From Sequoia sempervirens (lineage: Eukaryota; Streptophyta; Pinopsida; Cupressales; Cupressaceae): DNA of 64,000 bases. The position numbers and the translations under genes are program-made. The stretch's first letter is position 1; each line of letters opens with the position of its first letter. Positions 33,900-47,729 of the stretch are shown piece after piece. The DNA is taken from assembly GCA_007258455.2 (NCBI GenBank), contig VDFB02321265.1, positions 143,727 through 207,726 on the forward strand. The letters run 5' to 3'. The notes below the pieces were generated by a model. That model was not told the origin of the DNA. It searched no databases and saw nothing but the letters and a program-made list of their open reading frames with translations.

Positions 33900-36470
33900 A
33901 AATCAAGATATTACCATAAAATAGAAAATTGCATTATAAAAATAAATAGTGGAGAGAAAGGATGAAAATACACCACAAACCTTTAGGTTATACCACACCA
34001 CTAGAAGGGATTACCCATATCAAGTTGCCTCATTAATTTGGAGTAGGTGAACTTCTAAGCTATTTGGAAAACATGGAACAAATATTTGAAAAGGAATACT
34101 TGGAAAGGGAAATTTTAGATGACACTTTGGTAGGAAGTACAATGGACCAGAGGAAATTTCATAAACCCAACATTTCAACATGAAAGGAGTCCACTATACT
34201 TATAAAAAAAATGTAATTACCTAAAGAGGGAGACTTGCAACTCCTACTAAAGTATTGTAGAGAAATTCACGCAAGGATACACTTGAAATATTACATTAGA
34301 TAAGGGGATAACATAAGAGAATATGATGAAATATTAAGGGTACAACTATTCTACTAGACCTTATCACCTATAGTCAAAAAATGGTATATTAATCAAGAAA
34401 AAGAGAAAATACAAGAAATTGTAATATGGTATAGGAAGGATTTTATAAAAAAATCATTCCATGAACCAAATAAATTAATATAAATTACATTACAAAATAT
34501 GAAAAAAAGACAATATCATTGTCAAAAGAGGTAAGAAATTTGGAGAAAGAAGGAAGAGGTTAACCCAAACAAAAGTAAAAAGACATTTGGAATTTGGTTG
34601 AATAGATGAATGAATTTATTGTGATCCAAAAAGTTTTTATGATTATAAAATATGGAATGAAAGATGTTATGATGAACAAGTTCCAAATAACTTAGATGTT
34701 GAGGTAGAAAAAGGAGAAATTTTTATTTGTCACTAAAATAGGAGAATATAACATCTAAGGGAGATTCTAAAATGGATGGAGTTGTATATTATCGAAGAGA
34801 AAAGGAGGCTATATAGGTAGTGGGATTTTCAAAAGATTACGAAGATTTATCTTCCAAGACTTTCATCAATCTAAGAAGATTAAGGAAGAAGCAAGTGTGA
34901 TGAAAATATAATTAAAGGATGGGAAAAGGATTAGAAGAAGAGATCCTATTAGTTAAATCATAATTTCAAAGTTAAGATAAAGTAAGAATTAGGTAAATTT
35001 TTGGTAAGTGGAATAACCAAACTAGTGGAAGATGTAGACTAGAAAAGCCATAAGTAGTAAAAAAAAAAGGAGAAATGAGGAGTTTTGTTGACTTCGGAGG
35101 AATTAATAAAGCCTATGTATGTACATGACCACTTCCTCATACATTTTATAGAAGAGATACTGGAACCAATTGCCAGTATGGAAGTATATCCCTTCACTGA
35201 CGAGTTTTTTTTGGATATCATTAAGTAAAAATACAAAAGGGGGACTAGTATTGAACTACCTTTGCTATTGAATGGGGAGCTCATTTATGTATATAGTGAT
35301 TTACTTTTTCTTAAATAATTTTCCAAAGGTATTTAGAAAAATGATGATAAATACATTTAGAGAGTTTATCTATAACTTTATAGAAGTGTACTCGGATGAC
35401 TATATAGTGTATGGATTAATAAAACTCCATGTCCAAATCTTGTGGCTAATGTTAGAAATATGTAGAAGTCTCCAAATAGCATTGAACTTGAAAAATTCAT
35501 AGTTTTGTACCTTTTAATGTGTCTCTAGTTCATATTATATGTAAGAAAGGCATTGTGATAGACCCATTAAAGTTTGCAATACTCTTGAATCTATCATAGC
35601 TACTAAAGTAAAAGTATTTTAGGGTTACACTTGCTATCACCATAAATTGTTTAGGGGTTATGTGGTAATTGTAGGGTTCACTAAAGAATTGGTAAAGAAA
35701 ATATAATAAAAATCTTGAGTAGACTAAGGATTTTTAGGAAGAATTTGATACAATAAAGAATAAAGTTGGAGAGGCTCCAATTTTTGTTTTCCTAGATTGG
35801 AACCTCCCATTTTGTGTCTAGATGGATGCCTTAGGTATTGAAATAGGTGTGATACTAGTGCAACCTAGAGATAATAAGGACCATTCTATCACATTCGTTG
35901 GTAAAAAATACAATGAGAGATGGAAACAGTTGTGATGGGATAATTTATGTCCACTCCATTTTTATTGTTTATAGATCATGAACCCCTCAATTATTTACTG
36001 AAAAAAGGAATTAATTAATGGAAGACATGCTTCTAGCTATTATTATTCCAAGAGTTTTAGTTTAAGATCATGATAAAACCAAGAAAATAAAATCAAGGTC
36101 TTGATTTTTTTTTGGAATTGATAATGGAGAAGATCAAGACCTAATTGAAGATGAGTTACCCAACACAAACCTATTTAGGTTAAATGTGGTACCTTAATAG
36201 TTGTAATTGAGTGGTGTAGCACAATTGTTCTTAATAGGAAAATTTTCTTGAGAAATTTCAAAAGAGGAAAGACATACACTGATGTGGAACTCATTACCAA
36301 ACACATGGATCAAGAAGGAACAACATTTTTTAGGAAGAGATGGGGTTATAAGAAGAGTTGTATTATTCAACTTGAATGAAATAAAATTCAATTCCAAATA
36401 TATCGAATCTTCTAGACATAATGGTGAGCTTGAAACACTCTTTCATTCACCAAATAAAATCTACAACTAA
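33900..36470 (+). pseudogene. Ty3/gypsy gag-pol relic
   Basis: Plus-strand fragments in several frames can be read in the right order. A gag-like stretch with 'GVGELLSYLENMEQIFEKEY' lies near 34040-34110. The RT begins 'SFVDFGGINKAYV' near 35080 and continues with an F-x-GYH...KI and TTFAIEWGA block. The palm motif is YSDD ('EVYSDDYIVYG') near 35386-35418. RNase H pieces follow near 35800-35990, including 'FIDHEPLNYLLKK'. Stops and frameshifts are frequent, and no LTRs were identified. The 'YxDDxIVYG' form points to a Tat/Athila-like gypsy lineage. Confidence 0.75.
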
Positions 36471-38690
36471 AATCATTAAAAAACCTAGTTCTTTAAAAAA
36501 TAGAATGAAATTTTTTAATAAGACATTATTTCACAACTTATGAAGTCACCCTTTGGTGACTCTCTCTTTATTTATTTTTCCCTAGGAAGAATCACATCCT
36601 TGTTTCTTGAAATGAAGCTGAAGGGAAAAAAGTCAATCTTCACAACTTATAATTGTTCTAGTTCCAATAGCCCCCACCCATTCAATTTGGTCACCCCTAG
36701 TGATTTGTATGTACATTATTATAAGTGAGATAATCTCATTATAAAAAGAAAGATCTAGAATTTTTTGGCATTTACCTAGAAAATAAGAGATTTTAGTTTA
36801 GATATGAGGGAACTACCCTATAAATGAGCTATATAAGCCACCACCCCTAGTATGTAGATACTAAATGAGCTATTATAAGCTTCCCCTTCTTATCAAGCCC
36901 ATTGATATATCTAGATATGTACCAAATCATGCTACTTATGATTTTTGTGATTATCACTAGATACATAGACATACTATGAGTAGAGAGATGTATGTTGCTC
37001 AAGCATAAAATCAAGATCTTATTGAAAATAAGGCGGTACAAGTTGAGGAAATTAATGGTTATGCACACATATATTTCCCATTCCATTATCATATATACTT
37101 TCTGTTGATGGTGTTTTCTACACAACAACAACTCAGATAGAATATAATATCCTATCTCTCTTGAAAGGTAAATCTCTATTAACAAGTCTCAAGAGATAAC
37201 CCCAAGGTCTCTAATGACATGTCTTGACAATGCAATAAAAAAACTCAAAGATAATGTGAAAATGTTGGTAACACAAGGGGCCTTACAAATAAACAATGTT
37301 GGAAGTGTATTTATCATAAAGTATAGCAATGTGGTGATGCTTTCAATCCTAAACTAACCCAAATATCAAAGAAAGATCAAAAGGATAAAGGGTTGAGAGA
37401 GATTCTAAATTAACTAACTTCTAAGATCAATTACAACAGTGATGAATGTTGCAAGTGGACAAATTCTAAATTAACTAACTCCTAAGATCAATTACAACAA
37501 TGATGAATGTTGCAAATGGACAAATCTCCAATAAAACCAATCTTTTCTTGATCAAGGAAAAGCCTACAACTACACAGAAACGGTGCAATCTTCTAAGGAA
37601 ATTGAAGATTTTCAGACTACATGTGAACATTCATTCACATACCCAATAACTGGCGCAATGTAAACAAGCATTCACAGTTGAACTTCACACAAAATAGGGC
37701 CTAGACTAACTTTACACAACAACCTACAATCAACAAATTGCCAAAAGTATGGATCAAAGATCGATCAAACATCATTCACATTTCACCATCATTGCAAAAG
37801 AACTGAAATCTAATATCTAACATTGAGAATCAAGAACAAGAAAACATAAACTGTTGAAGCAAAACACAAAGTTTTCCAAATCAACAACCCATTTGCATTA
37901 ACTCCTCCAGCAATTACATAACAATTTCCAGCTCTCTCTCCTCTTCTACGGCTAATTTTTGAAATCTACTGGCCAATTTTGGCCTTCTAACCCCTAAAAT
38001 ATAACCTTTTACAAATGAGAAGGCACTAACCTTTTATAGATTTTACATTATAATTTCAATGGACGGGATTAAATCAATCCAACAATTACATAAAGTTTGG
38101 TACATGTGATACATCATTATCCAATTACATACATTCTGGTACAGCTAGGAGCAATAAGAAATCAACATCCTACCACCTTGATAATGATTAAATTCTTGAT
38201 TGGAGAAATAAAGCAACATCACATGTCTTCTCATGTTTGAAACATACCCTCCAGCTATAGATAGGCTATGGCATAGATTCTCATGCAGGCCTACATTTAA
38301 TATTTGAGTTGAACTCTTCTAGATTTCCCTCTTGGCACGAATCCATATGCAAGTCCCCCTTTTGATTTATTTAATCCTGAAAAACAAATATCATCATTAG
38401 TAGCTCACATGTTAAAAAATATCATCCATAAAATATCCAAATTGAACTTGAATAAAATTTTGGCCTTTTAAGAAAACTTTCCATTTTTGGAAATTTCCCA
38501 TTTTTTGGAAATTTTGTTTTCGAATTTTTTTTCCATTTCAAGAATTTTTCATTTTAAACATTTTAAAATTTCAAGAAAAAAAATTCCATTTTTGGAAAAT
38601 TTCGGGATTTTTGAGGGGTCTTGGATTTTTCGAAAATGGAAATTTTAGGAATTTTGATCTGTTGTGGATTTTGGGAAAATCCGCTAGGAC
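36471..38690. other. AT-rich intergenic DNA
   Basis: No gene is recognised. The region contains a 61-bp tandem duplication at 37402-37525 and a run of ATTTTTGGAAATTT-like words around 38450-38600. Confidence 0.5.
37402..37525. repeat. 61-bp tandem duplication
   Basis: ATTCTAAATTAACTAACT...GATGAATGTTGCAA(G/A)TGGACAA occurs twice, starting at 37402 and 37463, with about three substitutions. Confidence 0.85.
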
Positions 38691-38867
38691 TAGGATTTTC
38701 CTAAGTTTAGTTCTCCGGAAAATCTAAGGTAGCTTGGATTTTCCCAAGTTTAATCCTCAGGGAAAATCTGAGGTACCTAGAATTCTCTCAGGTTTAATCC
38801 TCAGGGGAAATCCGAGGTACTGAGAATTCTTCCATGTTTAATTCTTAGGGAAAATCCAAGGTAGCTA
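38691..38867. repeat. 44-bp tandem repeat, four copies
   Basis: Four units of about 44 bp share the pattern 'GGATTTTCC(C/T)AAGTTTAAT' then 'CTCAGGGAAAATC(T/C)GAGGTA'. They diverge progressively. There is no coding capacity, and the function is unknown. Confidence 0.85.
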
Positions 38868-40730
38868 GAATTTTTCGAAATCCATGGCAGGTCAGAATTC
38901 CCCATACTCCATAACTTTTTTCTACAAGGAATTTTCATAAAATTCAAAAAGCAACCCAGCCTAATTTTGCATCCTCTATCCATGGGTGCAAAAAGGATTT
39001 ACATATGAAATTGAAAATTCACTTCAAAATCCCCATTTTCAAAACCCATGATAGGTGGATTTCTCCTAGACCTTAAAGATGCCTCAAAATATTGCCTTCA
39101 TCAAATCAAGTACGGACTTAATTCCCAAAATAACCTCCTAAGAAGAGAAAAACTGCAAATTTGACCAAGCCAAGATGCAAAGATGCAAAAGAAAAAAAAG
39201 AGGGTCCTCGCCTCCAATGGGGCGTGTGTGCAAAAAATTGCACAACACTTTATTATTACACTTGCCTAGTGAAGAATCAACTAATGGTGGTGTGAGAAAC
39301 AAAGCATCTAAATAGAACAGGTCTCATATGGCCCACATAATGAAGGGTGAGACAAGATATACAAGTGCACATCAATGGAGCATTTTTTTATTATATTCTT
39401 ACAAATATACATAATGAGAATCAAAATATGGAAATGGTTCCTACAAATACATCTCAAAATCCAGCAGAGGTGAGTTACCTAAAGGTACCATCCCTACATG
39501 ACACCTTTGTTTGAAGGGATATATTAGTGGATCATATTTCATTTGTACATCTTGATGTCAAAGGGAAAGGTCTGATTAGAGGAACAAGTTATGTGATATA
39601 GATCTTGTGGTTCCATTTAACAAATATCTTTATAGTTTAGATTCTTTCATGCTTTGTCTTACTCTTGCCAATTGGTGGCCAAGGCTCTCAATGTTCAATT
39701 TTTGCAAGTTATATATGCGCTCATAACTATCCTAATTGGGAAGTAGGGAGGGGGGGAGTGGAGACATTCTTATTTCTTTGCCTCACATACATCATGATAT
39801 CACACAAAGGTAATTATATTGGGCACTTAGGTTTGCATCTTTATGTTTTTGCTAATTTCATAATTTTTTCTTGTTCATGTGTCTCATTTTTATGTTGTAT
39901 ATTTACCTTACTATGCTTGTGATATCTATTTTCATATTATGCTCTATTTGTATCCATATCTTATATCTCTTTGATTTGTGTGTGTCTTTATGACACATAA
40001 AATCAAGGGGACATATTATTACTAATCATTCTTAAAGTTTAGGCATAATTTATAGGTAGACTTTGGATCATTGATTTGGCTATTCTACTTACAATTGTTT
40101 CCAACCCGCAAAAACCCAAGAAATGTATAAGCTCAAAGACTAGAAAAGAAACAATCTTAAATTTCAAGTATTTTATGTAAAATCTCCATCTCAGGTACAA
40201 CAATTTTTTTTAGTTCAATTAACATCACTACCAACTTAATCGACCAAGCATCTTTCATCTAAGTCATAAGTGTTGATTTCAAAAGTTCTTCATTTACCAT
40301 GGTGACAACAAATCAACATCACCACTTATATGCCCACATTCAAAAGTGCTAAGCTCCTATGGCTAGGGACATTCCTAGACCTAGACATAATCCTCGAGGG
40401 TTTGTGGTGACCCTACCTACATATCCCCTTGTGGGAATCAGAGGCTTCATTGTTCACCCAACAATGTCAGAGGGAGTTCAATCTCTCCTCTTGTATGAGA
40501 TCTATGATCTCTCAGGTTTAACCCATGACTTATTCATTAACCATAAGTTATCACTTAGTTAATTATAATATAACGATAATAACTTGCCATCAAGTGTTGG
40601 GTCCATACCAAACATTACCAAATGTTAGTGCACAAACAGTCTCAATATTCACAAGGGGCGTAACATACCATAATCTCAAAGATCATACACAATGTCTATC
40701 ATGAGCATACTTCCATATACACAAGCTATC
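38868..40730. other. Intergenic DNA without a recognised feature
   Basis: AT-rich with only short open frames. No motif or element boundary is recognised on either strand. Confidence 0.45.
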
Positions 40731-41075
40731 TAACTCATACACATCATAAGTACAACAGTGGCTAGATTATGCACGTCACAAGTATAATGGTGATTAATTC
40801 ATATGTACATCATAGGTACAAGTGTGATTGTCTCATTTACACATCACAAGTACAATAGTGATTGGCATATGCATATCACAATTACATTAGTGACTGGCTC
40901 CAACATATATCACAAATACATAGTGATGAGATCCAACATACATCACAAATACACAATAATAAGCTCCAAGATACATCACAAATACACAATAATGAGCTCC
41001 AACATACATCACAAATAGACAGTGACTAACTCCAAAACATCACACATACATAGTAACTAGCTAACACATCACAAT
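40731..41075. repeat. Minisatellite array, about 35-bp unit
   Basis: About ten units carry the core ACATCACAAATACA followed by A(T/C)AGTGA or AATAATGA and then CTCCAACAT. The units at the right end are the most alike. No protein coding is seen. Confidence 0.8.
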
Positions 41076-41099
41076 GTCTAACACATATCCTTAATGTAT

Positions 41100-41310
41100 C
41101 CTAGATAGAAAGAATATCGGTGCATTGTACACTACATTGTGGGTACTATCCTTTCCTTCGGTCTTTTGCACCATTGGACAACTGGAAAGAGGATTTAATG
41201 CATCCCATACTACATTGTGGGTCTGTCCTCAACCCAACAAGGCTAGGTATATAGTCTGACAACTGGGAAGGGGATTCGGTGCATCTCATACTACACCGTG
41301 GGTTCCTTCA
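41100..41310. repeat. Degenerate repeat with 'ACTACA(T/C)(T/C)GTGGG'
   Basis: Three loosely similar units of about 80-90 bp share 'GGTGCAT' or 'AATGCAT', then 'ACTACATTGTGGGT', and then 'GACAACTGG(A/G)AA'. It adjoins the minisatellite to the left. Confidence 0.6.
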
Positions 41311-43685
41311 CCATACCAAAGCTTTCCCCAAGTAGTGAACCTACCATAACCTGGTGAATTTTGACTTCAACGCCTATAGGCCATCAACAACAAGTCTGTC
41401 CACCTAGGAAGAAGTAGCTCTCGACATATACCACCTTGTGACCTTAGTGATATTGTTAGATATCTTCTTCACAATCCCGGGTAAGACTGGCATCGATCAC
41501 TTCCGTGCCCTCAGTGATAGCCAGTAAACCTCCTCAATACAATAGTTAGCCCTGGATTATTGTTACCTGCACGGATGGGTCCCTACCCGTGTGATTGTTA
41601 CCATATCACAATCATAACCAGGGTAGCCCATAGCAACCTTCACCTTCGTGAACCAGGTGAATGTCTGCTAGTTTCTAACAGTAGCCCAGACATCGATCAT
41701 TGGCACGGTCCATTGACTGCCTATCATTGCTCAAATATCCTAGAGGTTCACTCTTGGGCAGGTTATACATAACATGAATCACAATCACAATCAATAGATA
41801 CACAAGCCTATACATAGCTCAAACCTCTATAAATGGAATTAGTTTTCATAACACATAAAGGTTACATGAAACCAACACTAGATGGACCTTACATATATTC
41901 AAACACCAATTATAAAGTTGTTGAATCCCTTACTTCATTTAAATTAGTATTCAGAAGCACATTATGTATTAACTATAAGCTATTAAGTTCCCTTGACTTG
42001 ATCATACCCATTTGGTACCCATTCATCCTCAAACTAAAGCTTATGGAGGAAAGGTCAAACCAATTAGGAACAAATCCAACCCTTGGATTTATCCCCCCTA
42101 AACCCCCCCCTAAGGACTTGAGGTCACAAGGAAATCCTTCGCCCAAGGACCGCCTACGTACCCACTTCCAAACGGATCAAATTCGCACGTAGTTCTCCAT
42201 ATAAGGTCTCTCAAGGATACCTACTCACTGGTCATGACACTTCCATCCACACATGCAAAAGTCTCAAATTAAAACTTACCATATTTATCATTCCTCATTC
42301 AAGGAGAGCACCCTAAACCCCTTACAATTCCTATCAAGGATATTGTACCACATTTAGTATCTTGATGATAATATCATATAGTTTTTAACATAGGGTTCTA
42401 CACCTACTAATATTGTCTTACATAGGAGAATAAATATTAGTTAGGCTTTGATAGGAATATTGTTTTCCATGATATATCTCTCCAAGCATGGAGATTCAAG
42501 CATACCTAGGAATAGGTTTCCATACGATCTAGATTCAATCTAAGAATTGGTTAGTAGTAAAGAGTGCACATCCCTTGATAATAGTAGTCAAAATATCGCT
42601 ATCAAGCATCAATTATGCCAAAATCCTTGACGTGGGCCCAAGTGAGGTTTCCCACCCAAATTATGGTTCTTTAAAATCAAGGATCATAATCTTATAAAGA
42701 ATCTTTTTAGACTGTGAAAAACATGTCATTAATAATTATATACTTGATCTAAACATGATTGATGCTCAAGTCATACTTGAGTCCAATGTGCAATATTATA
42801 TCCTTTATATCATCATATGAAGATGGGTACTCAATATTATTATTAATAATATTCTTAACCCCATTGATTTCATTTACCTTGCAGTGTGACCACATATTCC
42901 TATAATAGCTTAGTTTACAGACTAGATAATATTTTCCCTTTCCGATTATACTAACCTAATCTTACTGGTCAACAATAAGTGATATGATTATAACAATGAT
43001 ATGTTTATAATCAACACTTTTCATTACGATTAACCAACCCTTACCACAATCCATTAGATTTCCCTTACAAGCTTGTGATTCTATTCATAATTCCATAGCT
43101 AAATCTTAATTTTAATCTTGACATCACTATCAATCACAATCTAAAGGACATTCGACAATAGGAATGTTGCCACAAAATCAATGACAATGATGTCCCATTC
43201 AACCCACTTTGATTTCTAAGGCATAAGTATATTAGTCTCGATCAATAATGGATCCCAAATGTAATAGTTGAGTTGTGCCCTCATACCATGCTCAATATTA
43301 GGTCTTTGGTTTTAGTTACCGTACATATTTTCTACTCATTATATGTGGGTTTCCAAAGCTTTCCATGAAAATAGAATTTTTATCATCATTAATAACAATT
43401 TACAATTATGTGTTCAAAATTTATGAATGGTCAAAATAAAACACGGGCCTAATTAAATCTCTATATAAGCTACTAAATCCACACTTACGCTCTCTCATGA
43501 GACATTACGAAACTACAAGGAACTTCGAGCCTATTTGAAATATAAGCTAAAAAGTATAATTAATCATAATTTGATATCATTCAAGAGAGAGTTTGTGCCT
43601 AACTTCTTTATTAAATTATGTGCATACTGTTAAGACTATGTTGACATAAGGTGGCATTCACAATTACATCCAACATAAATATATT
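41311..43685. other. Intergenic DNA without a recognised gene
   Basis: Mixed-composition sequence up to about 42300, then AT-rich. It may include LTR remnants, but I cannot support any boundary. Confidence 0.4.
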
Positions 43686-43865
43686 TTTAATAATTCTTTG
43701 ATAGGCATCCATACCCTTCTTCCCTTCTCCAATTTGAGCGTAGGCATGCAAGATGATGTTCAAATTTTAATTGAAGGTTTTTAAAGCCTTTCCAACAAAC
43801 CCATTGTGAACATATCTAGCTACCAAGGCATTTCCTTACTACCACATTACGTCAACCAATTTGTC
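43686..43865 (-). pseudogene. Pentatricopeptide-repeat (PPR) gene fragment
   Basis: On the minus strand one frame reads 'GNALVARYVHNGFVGKALKT' and, after an internal stop, 'HAYAQIGEGKKGMDAYQRI'. This has the spacing and wording of plant PPR proteins (GNALV-MY-KCG...A-VF...HAYAQ-G). PPR proteins bind organellar RNA in plastids and mitochondria. Only about two repeats remain, with at least one stop in frame and two stops just upstream. It is an isolated decayed fragment. Confidence 0.65.
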
Positions 43866-44399
43866 ACACATTTCACATCTCTTGTCTAGGCTTTCATAGT
43901 TTTGCATATAGATTACCCTAAGTTTGGGGAGAGAGAAATAACCTAAGCCAACTCTTCCATCTACAAAAACTTCCCTGGCATGCATAATATAAAAGGAAAA
44001 ATTGCAGATAAGAATGTGAACCTCTAACAAATTTTTCAAGGAAGCAAAGGCAAGCATAAGGCACATGAATTGTTTAATAAAAGCCTCAAGAAATGTAGAT
44101 GCTAACACATGAGCACTAATCCACCCACATTAATTATTCTTAGCCATAGAGTTCGATGGATCGAGTTAATAGACACTATTTTAGACAAGTAGTGACGAAG
44201 GAGTGCACTTATCTCAAGATAGGGGAGAGGACCCAGTAGTTGTGCACCCTAACTTCGCGCTTCTAATTATCCTACATGGAAATTTCAAATCACTTCCAAT
44301 TTTTTACAGCAGCTTACTTGGCAAGTCCCCTGCTTATAACTAAGGTTTCAGGTCCACATCATCAAATATGATGCCACATCAGCATGCTTTTTGTCAAAA

Positions 44400-47300
44400 C
44401 CCAAATAAAAAGTGAGACCAATACTTTTGCATTCACAACATGTTTTATTGAGCGCTGATGTGGAATCATATGATTGGTTGCTTTTTAAATCAAAGGAATA
44501 CATTTTGTTTAATTATGGGTAATCATCATCAACACTAACAACTTTAAATTCGCAACTATTGATCCAATATTGATAAAAATATTGAGCATTTTATGAACAA
44601 CTACTATCACAACTATTGAAAAATACTCATGTATCATGTATCCTCCCCCTATTTCTGAAGCAAGAAATAAAATATGCCTTCAAAACCCAGTCTATTAGCA
44701 TACTGGACTTCTGTCGCTCCATAATCGTAGCCTTCATGGAGACATCAATGTTGGGTTCTGGTTTGAATCCCCTTAAAACTGTGCTCAGCATCTGCTTGCC
44801 TCTATGCCCTAATTCATAGGTCTAGACTCCACTTCCTTTCTACACCTCTCTCTGCACAAGTTTCTTATTGGAAAACCAATTCTTTTCATGGAATTCTTCT
44901 TTATTTACACTTTATTGAGCTCCCATAACTTGTTTGGGCGCTCTAGTTACTGCACAGGCCTAGAGGATGCTGGCAACATTTGTTAAAGTTAGCTCTTTCC
45001 TCTGCGGACCACCTCCTCCTGCTCGCGTCCCTTTGTTCTCTCCTTTATGCAGGCGTGTCTTCACCTTTCTCTGCTCCTCGTTGCCTTTCTTCCTATGTGA
45101 TTCCTCCTTCCCATGCCCCTTTCTCTCCCTCTGCATTTCTACGTGCATCTGACAAAATTTCAATATCCTCAATATGCTATTATGGATGTCCACACGTTTG
45201 TAATCTCCCCTGCGCCATTTCTCCTTCCCTTTCTTCACTCTCTGCCTAAACTAGACTTCTGTGTGTCGTTAAGGGGGGGATCATGAGTGTTAATATTTGC
45301 ACAGTACCCCTTTTCCCACGTGACTTATCATTTGGACAATTTAGGGAACTGGGTCGCCATACCCTGCAACCATTGCCACCATACCTGTGCCATTCTTCTT
45401 AAATGTATGTTTACCCTTGTCGTAGAATGGAGGAAGTTGCATCCATTAATGTCTGCTGACTTCTTCACCCGGTCACTTTTTGGAATTGTCTATGCAGTCA
45501 TCAGACTGCACATTTGACCGTATTTATTAATTTATTGAAAATTAGAATACAATGTGTTTTTATATTTAATTAATTAATAAATACAGTTAAATGTGAACTC
45601 TAATGGCTGGGTAGACTTTGCCTCACTTTTCCTGTTTCTGAAGACATTTTTAAATTTATTTATTTTTAATTTTTTTTGCCCTATCTACTTTGTCCAGCTT
45701 GGACGTCGCAGGGAGGGGGTGTGACATTTTATTCCTTATACAAATTTATGAGGTTCATTAGGACATCTAGAGTTTCAATTAAAAAATTAGAGAGGAAGAT
45801 GTCTAATGAAATTTTGCATTCTCTAATCTTGATAAAAAAGCCTCTTTAGCATCCAAAGAATGCAAGGTCTATGCAGATCATTAGGATATCTAGATTTTGA
45901 ACCCAAAAGAAAGTTGAAAGATGTGAACACGAATGCTACTAAATGTTGTTTAAAAAGTATAAGTTACCTTAATTCTTGAAAGATGTGGGGCTTATCGAGA
46001 TGTCATGACTTCAAACTAACACGCTAGAGATCTAGAAGGCCTCTAAAAATTTGAATATTTGTAAACTTTTCTTTATATACTTTGACTGATTATTGAAACT
46101 TTCATTAACTTGACATATGGGTGTGAGGATCACTAGAACCTAGGGATTTAAGATTGAGAAGTCAAAAATCCAAAGAGTCCATGATAATTCTACATTTAAA
46201 CCTAAATATGACTAAATATAACAATTTTAAAATTTGGTTAATGTTCTCAAAATACACAAATTGTCAAATGATTGTTTAAATGAAACTTTGCGAGATCCTT
46301 ATGATCATTAAAATATGTCTGTAGCTTAAGCATTTTTTATGACACATAAAACATAATTTTCTAGAGCAATTAAACTGTTAGCAATTAAATTGCACCCTAA
46401 TAGATCAATGGTTTGAATTCAAACAACCTAACTAAACTAGGTTTTAAGGTCTAAGACACATTTTTTAAAACTAAAAGTAACACAATGAGAATCTACGATG
46501 AACAATTCAAGATTTTTTAACTCAAATCTAAATTCCTTATGCGAATTGAAGAACATCAAGCTTTTTGTAAAATGACGAGAAAGATGTAAGCTTTGAACGT
46601 GCACAGGTTGCCGAAAACTTTGAGAACACAATTTATCCACTCCAATCTACTCACACTCTTCAAACTAAACAAATTCAAAATAAGGAGCTCTAATGGTGAA
46701 TTACACGAATCTGGGGATCACAAAGGTCACTCAAGGTCAAGAAGTCATTTTGTGAAAGATGTGAAGAACATAAAATTTTGGTTTTATAAAGATCAAATTC
46801 ACAGGTGTGAGCCATTATTGCAACATGATAGGTAGGTGAGAATATGGAAGATGCATGCCAGAAGAATTCAACGACATATAAAAAGAGAGGTGGAAGAAGT
46901 CCATGAAATCCCATAAAATCCACTTTTGAGAAATTTACACAATTGCAAGGTCGAATCGAACATCTGGAATTGAGACCAAAATGATGAAATGGAAGATGTT
47001 CTTTTGTAACCCTGCAAACTCACATAGTGTGAGTTTAAAGAGTTTTATTGGGCACAAAAGCTATGAAAGTGAGATGACGGTGGATGAAGGAATTTGAGGG
47101 ACTTCAAGATTTTGGACCCAAAGGTCAGAAATTTTTAAGTGCTTGTAAACTTTGCAAACCTTCAAAGGGGAAAGAAAAACTTGAATTTCACTATGAAAAT
47201 ATTCTAGAATTTTTGTACTTTTACAACACCCTCTTCAAAATCATTACCAACCTCACATCAATTGAAAATGTAAAAGATATAAATAAGTATATCAAAAATA

Positions 47301-47729
47301 TTACGAAGATGGAGAAAGCAAAAAGAGGGGTCCATATTTTGTCAAGGTAAAATGGGACATGTGTACAAGGCACATCAATTATTCATTGTTCAAGTTTCAA
47401 GTTTCAAATCATAAGTTATCACACACTACCATAGTTTTATCAATGTCCATTTGCATTGTTGCTTGTTATTTTTCAAACTATATCAAAATCATTGAATTGA
47501 TCATGGGCTTGACTAATGAGAAGATCCTTTATCAAGTTTCAAAAGGTGTTCTTGAACACCATTAGTTTTCATTCCAGATCTAGACACTCTAGGTGAATCT
47601 TTGTTTGCAGGCATTGAAGTTTTGTAGACATCAAGATCAGATTTGTGATCAAAGGTAATTTTTGTGAGTTAAAGATCATAATTGCATGCATGCATATCAT
47701 TTATGTGATGCAAAAGCAATATAAATTAG
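44400..47729. repeat. Long direct duplication, copy 2 (partner 26353-29682)
   Basis: 3330 bp with one difference noticed. Unlike copy 1, its right end continues smoothly into the rest of the dispersed repeat, so this copy looks like the undisturbed arrangement. Confidence 0.9.

Noticed and set aside
40731..41075. CRISPR-like array
   Set aside because: Units are degenerate and contiguous without unique spacers, and the DNA is plant nuclear. It is a minisatellite.
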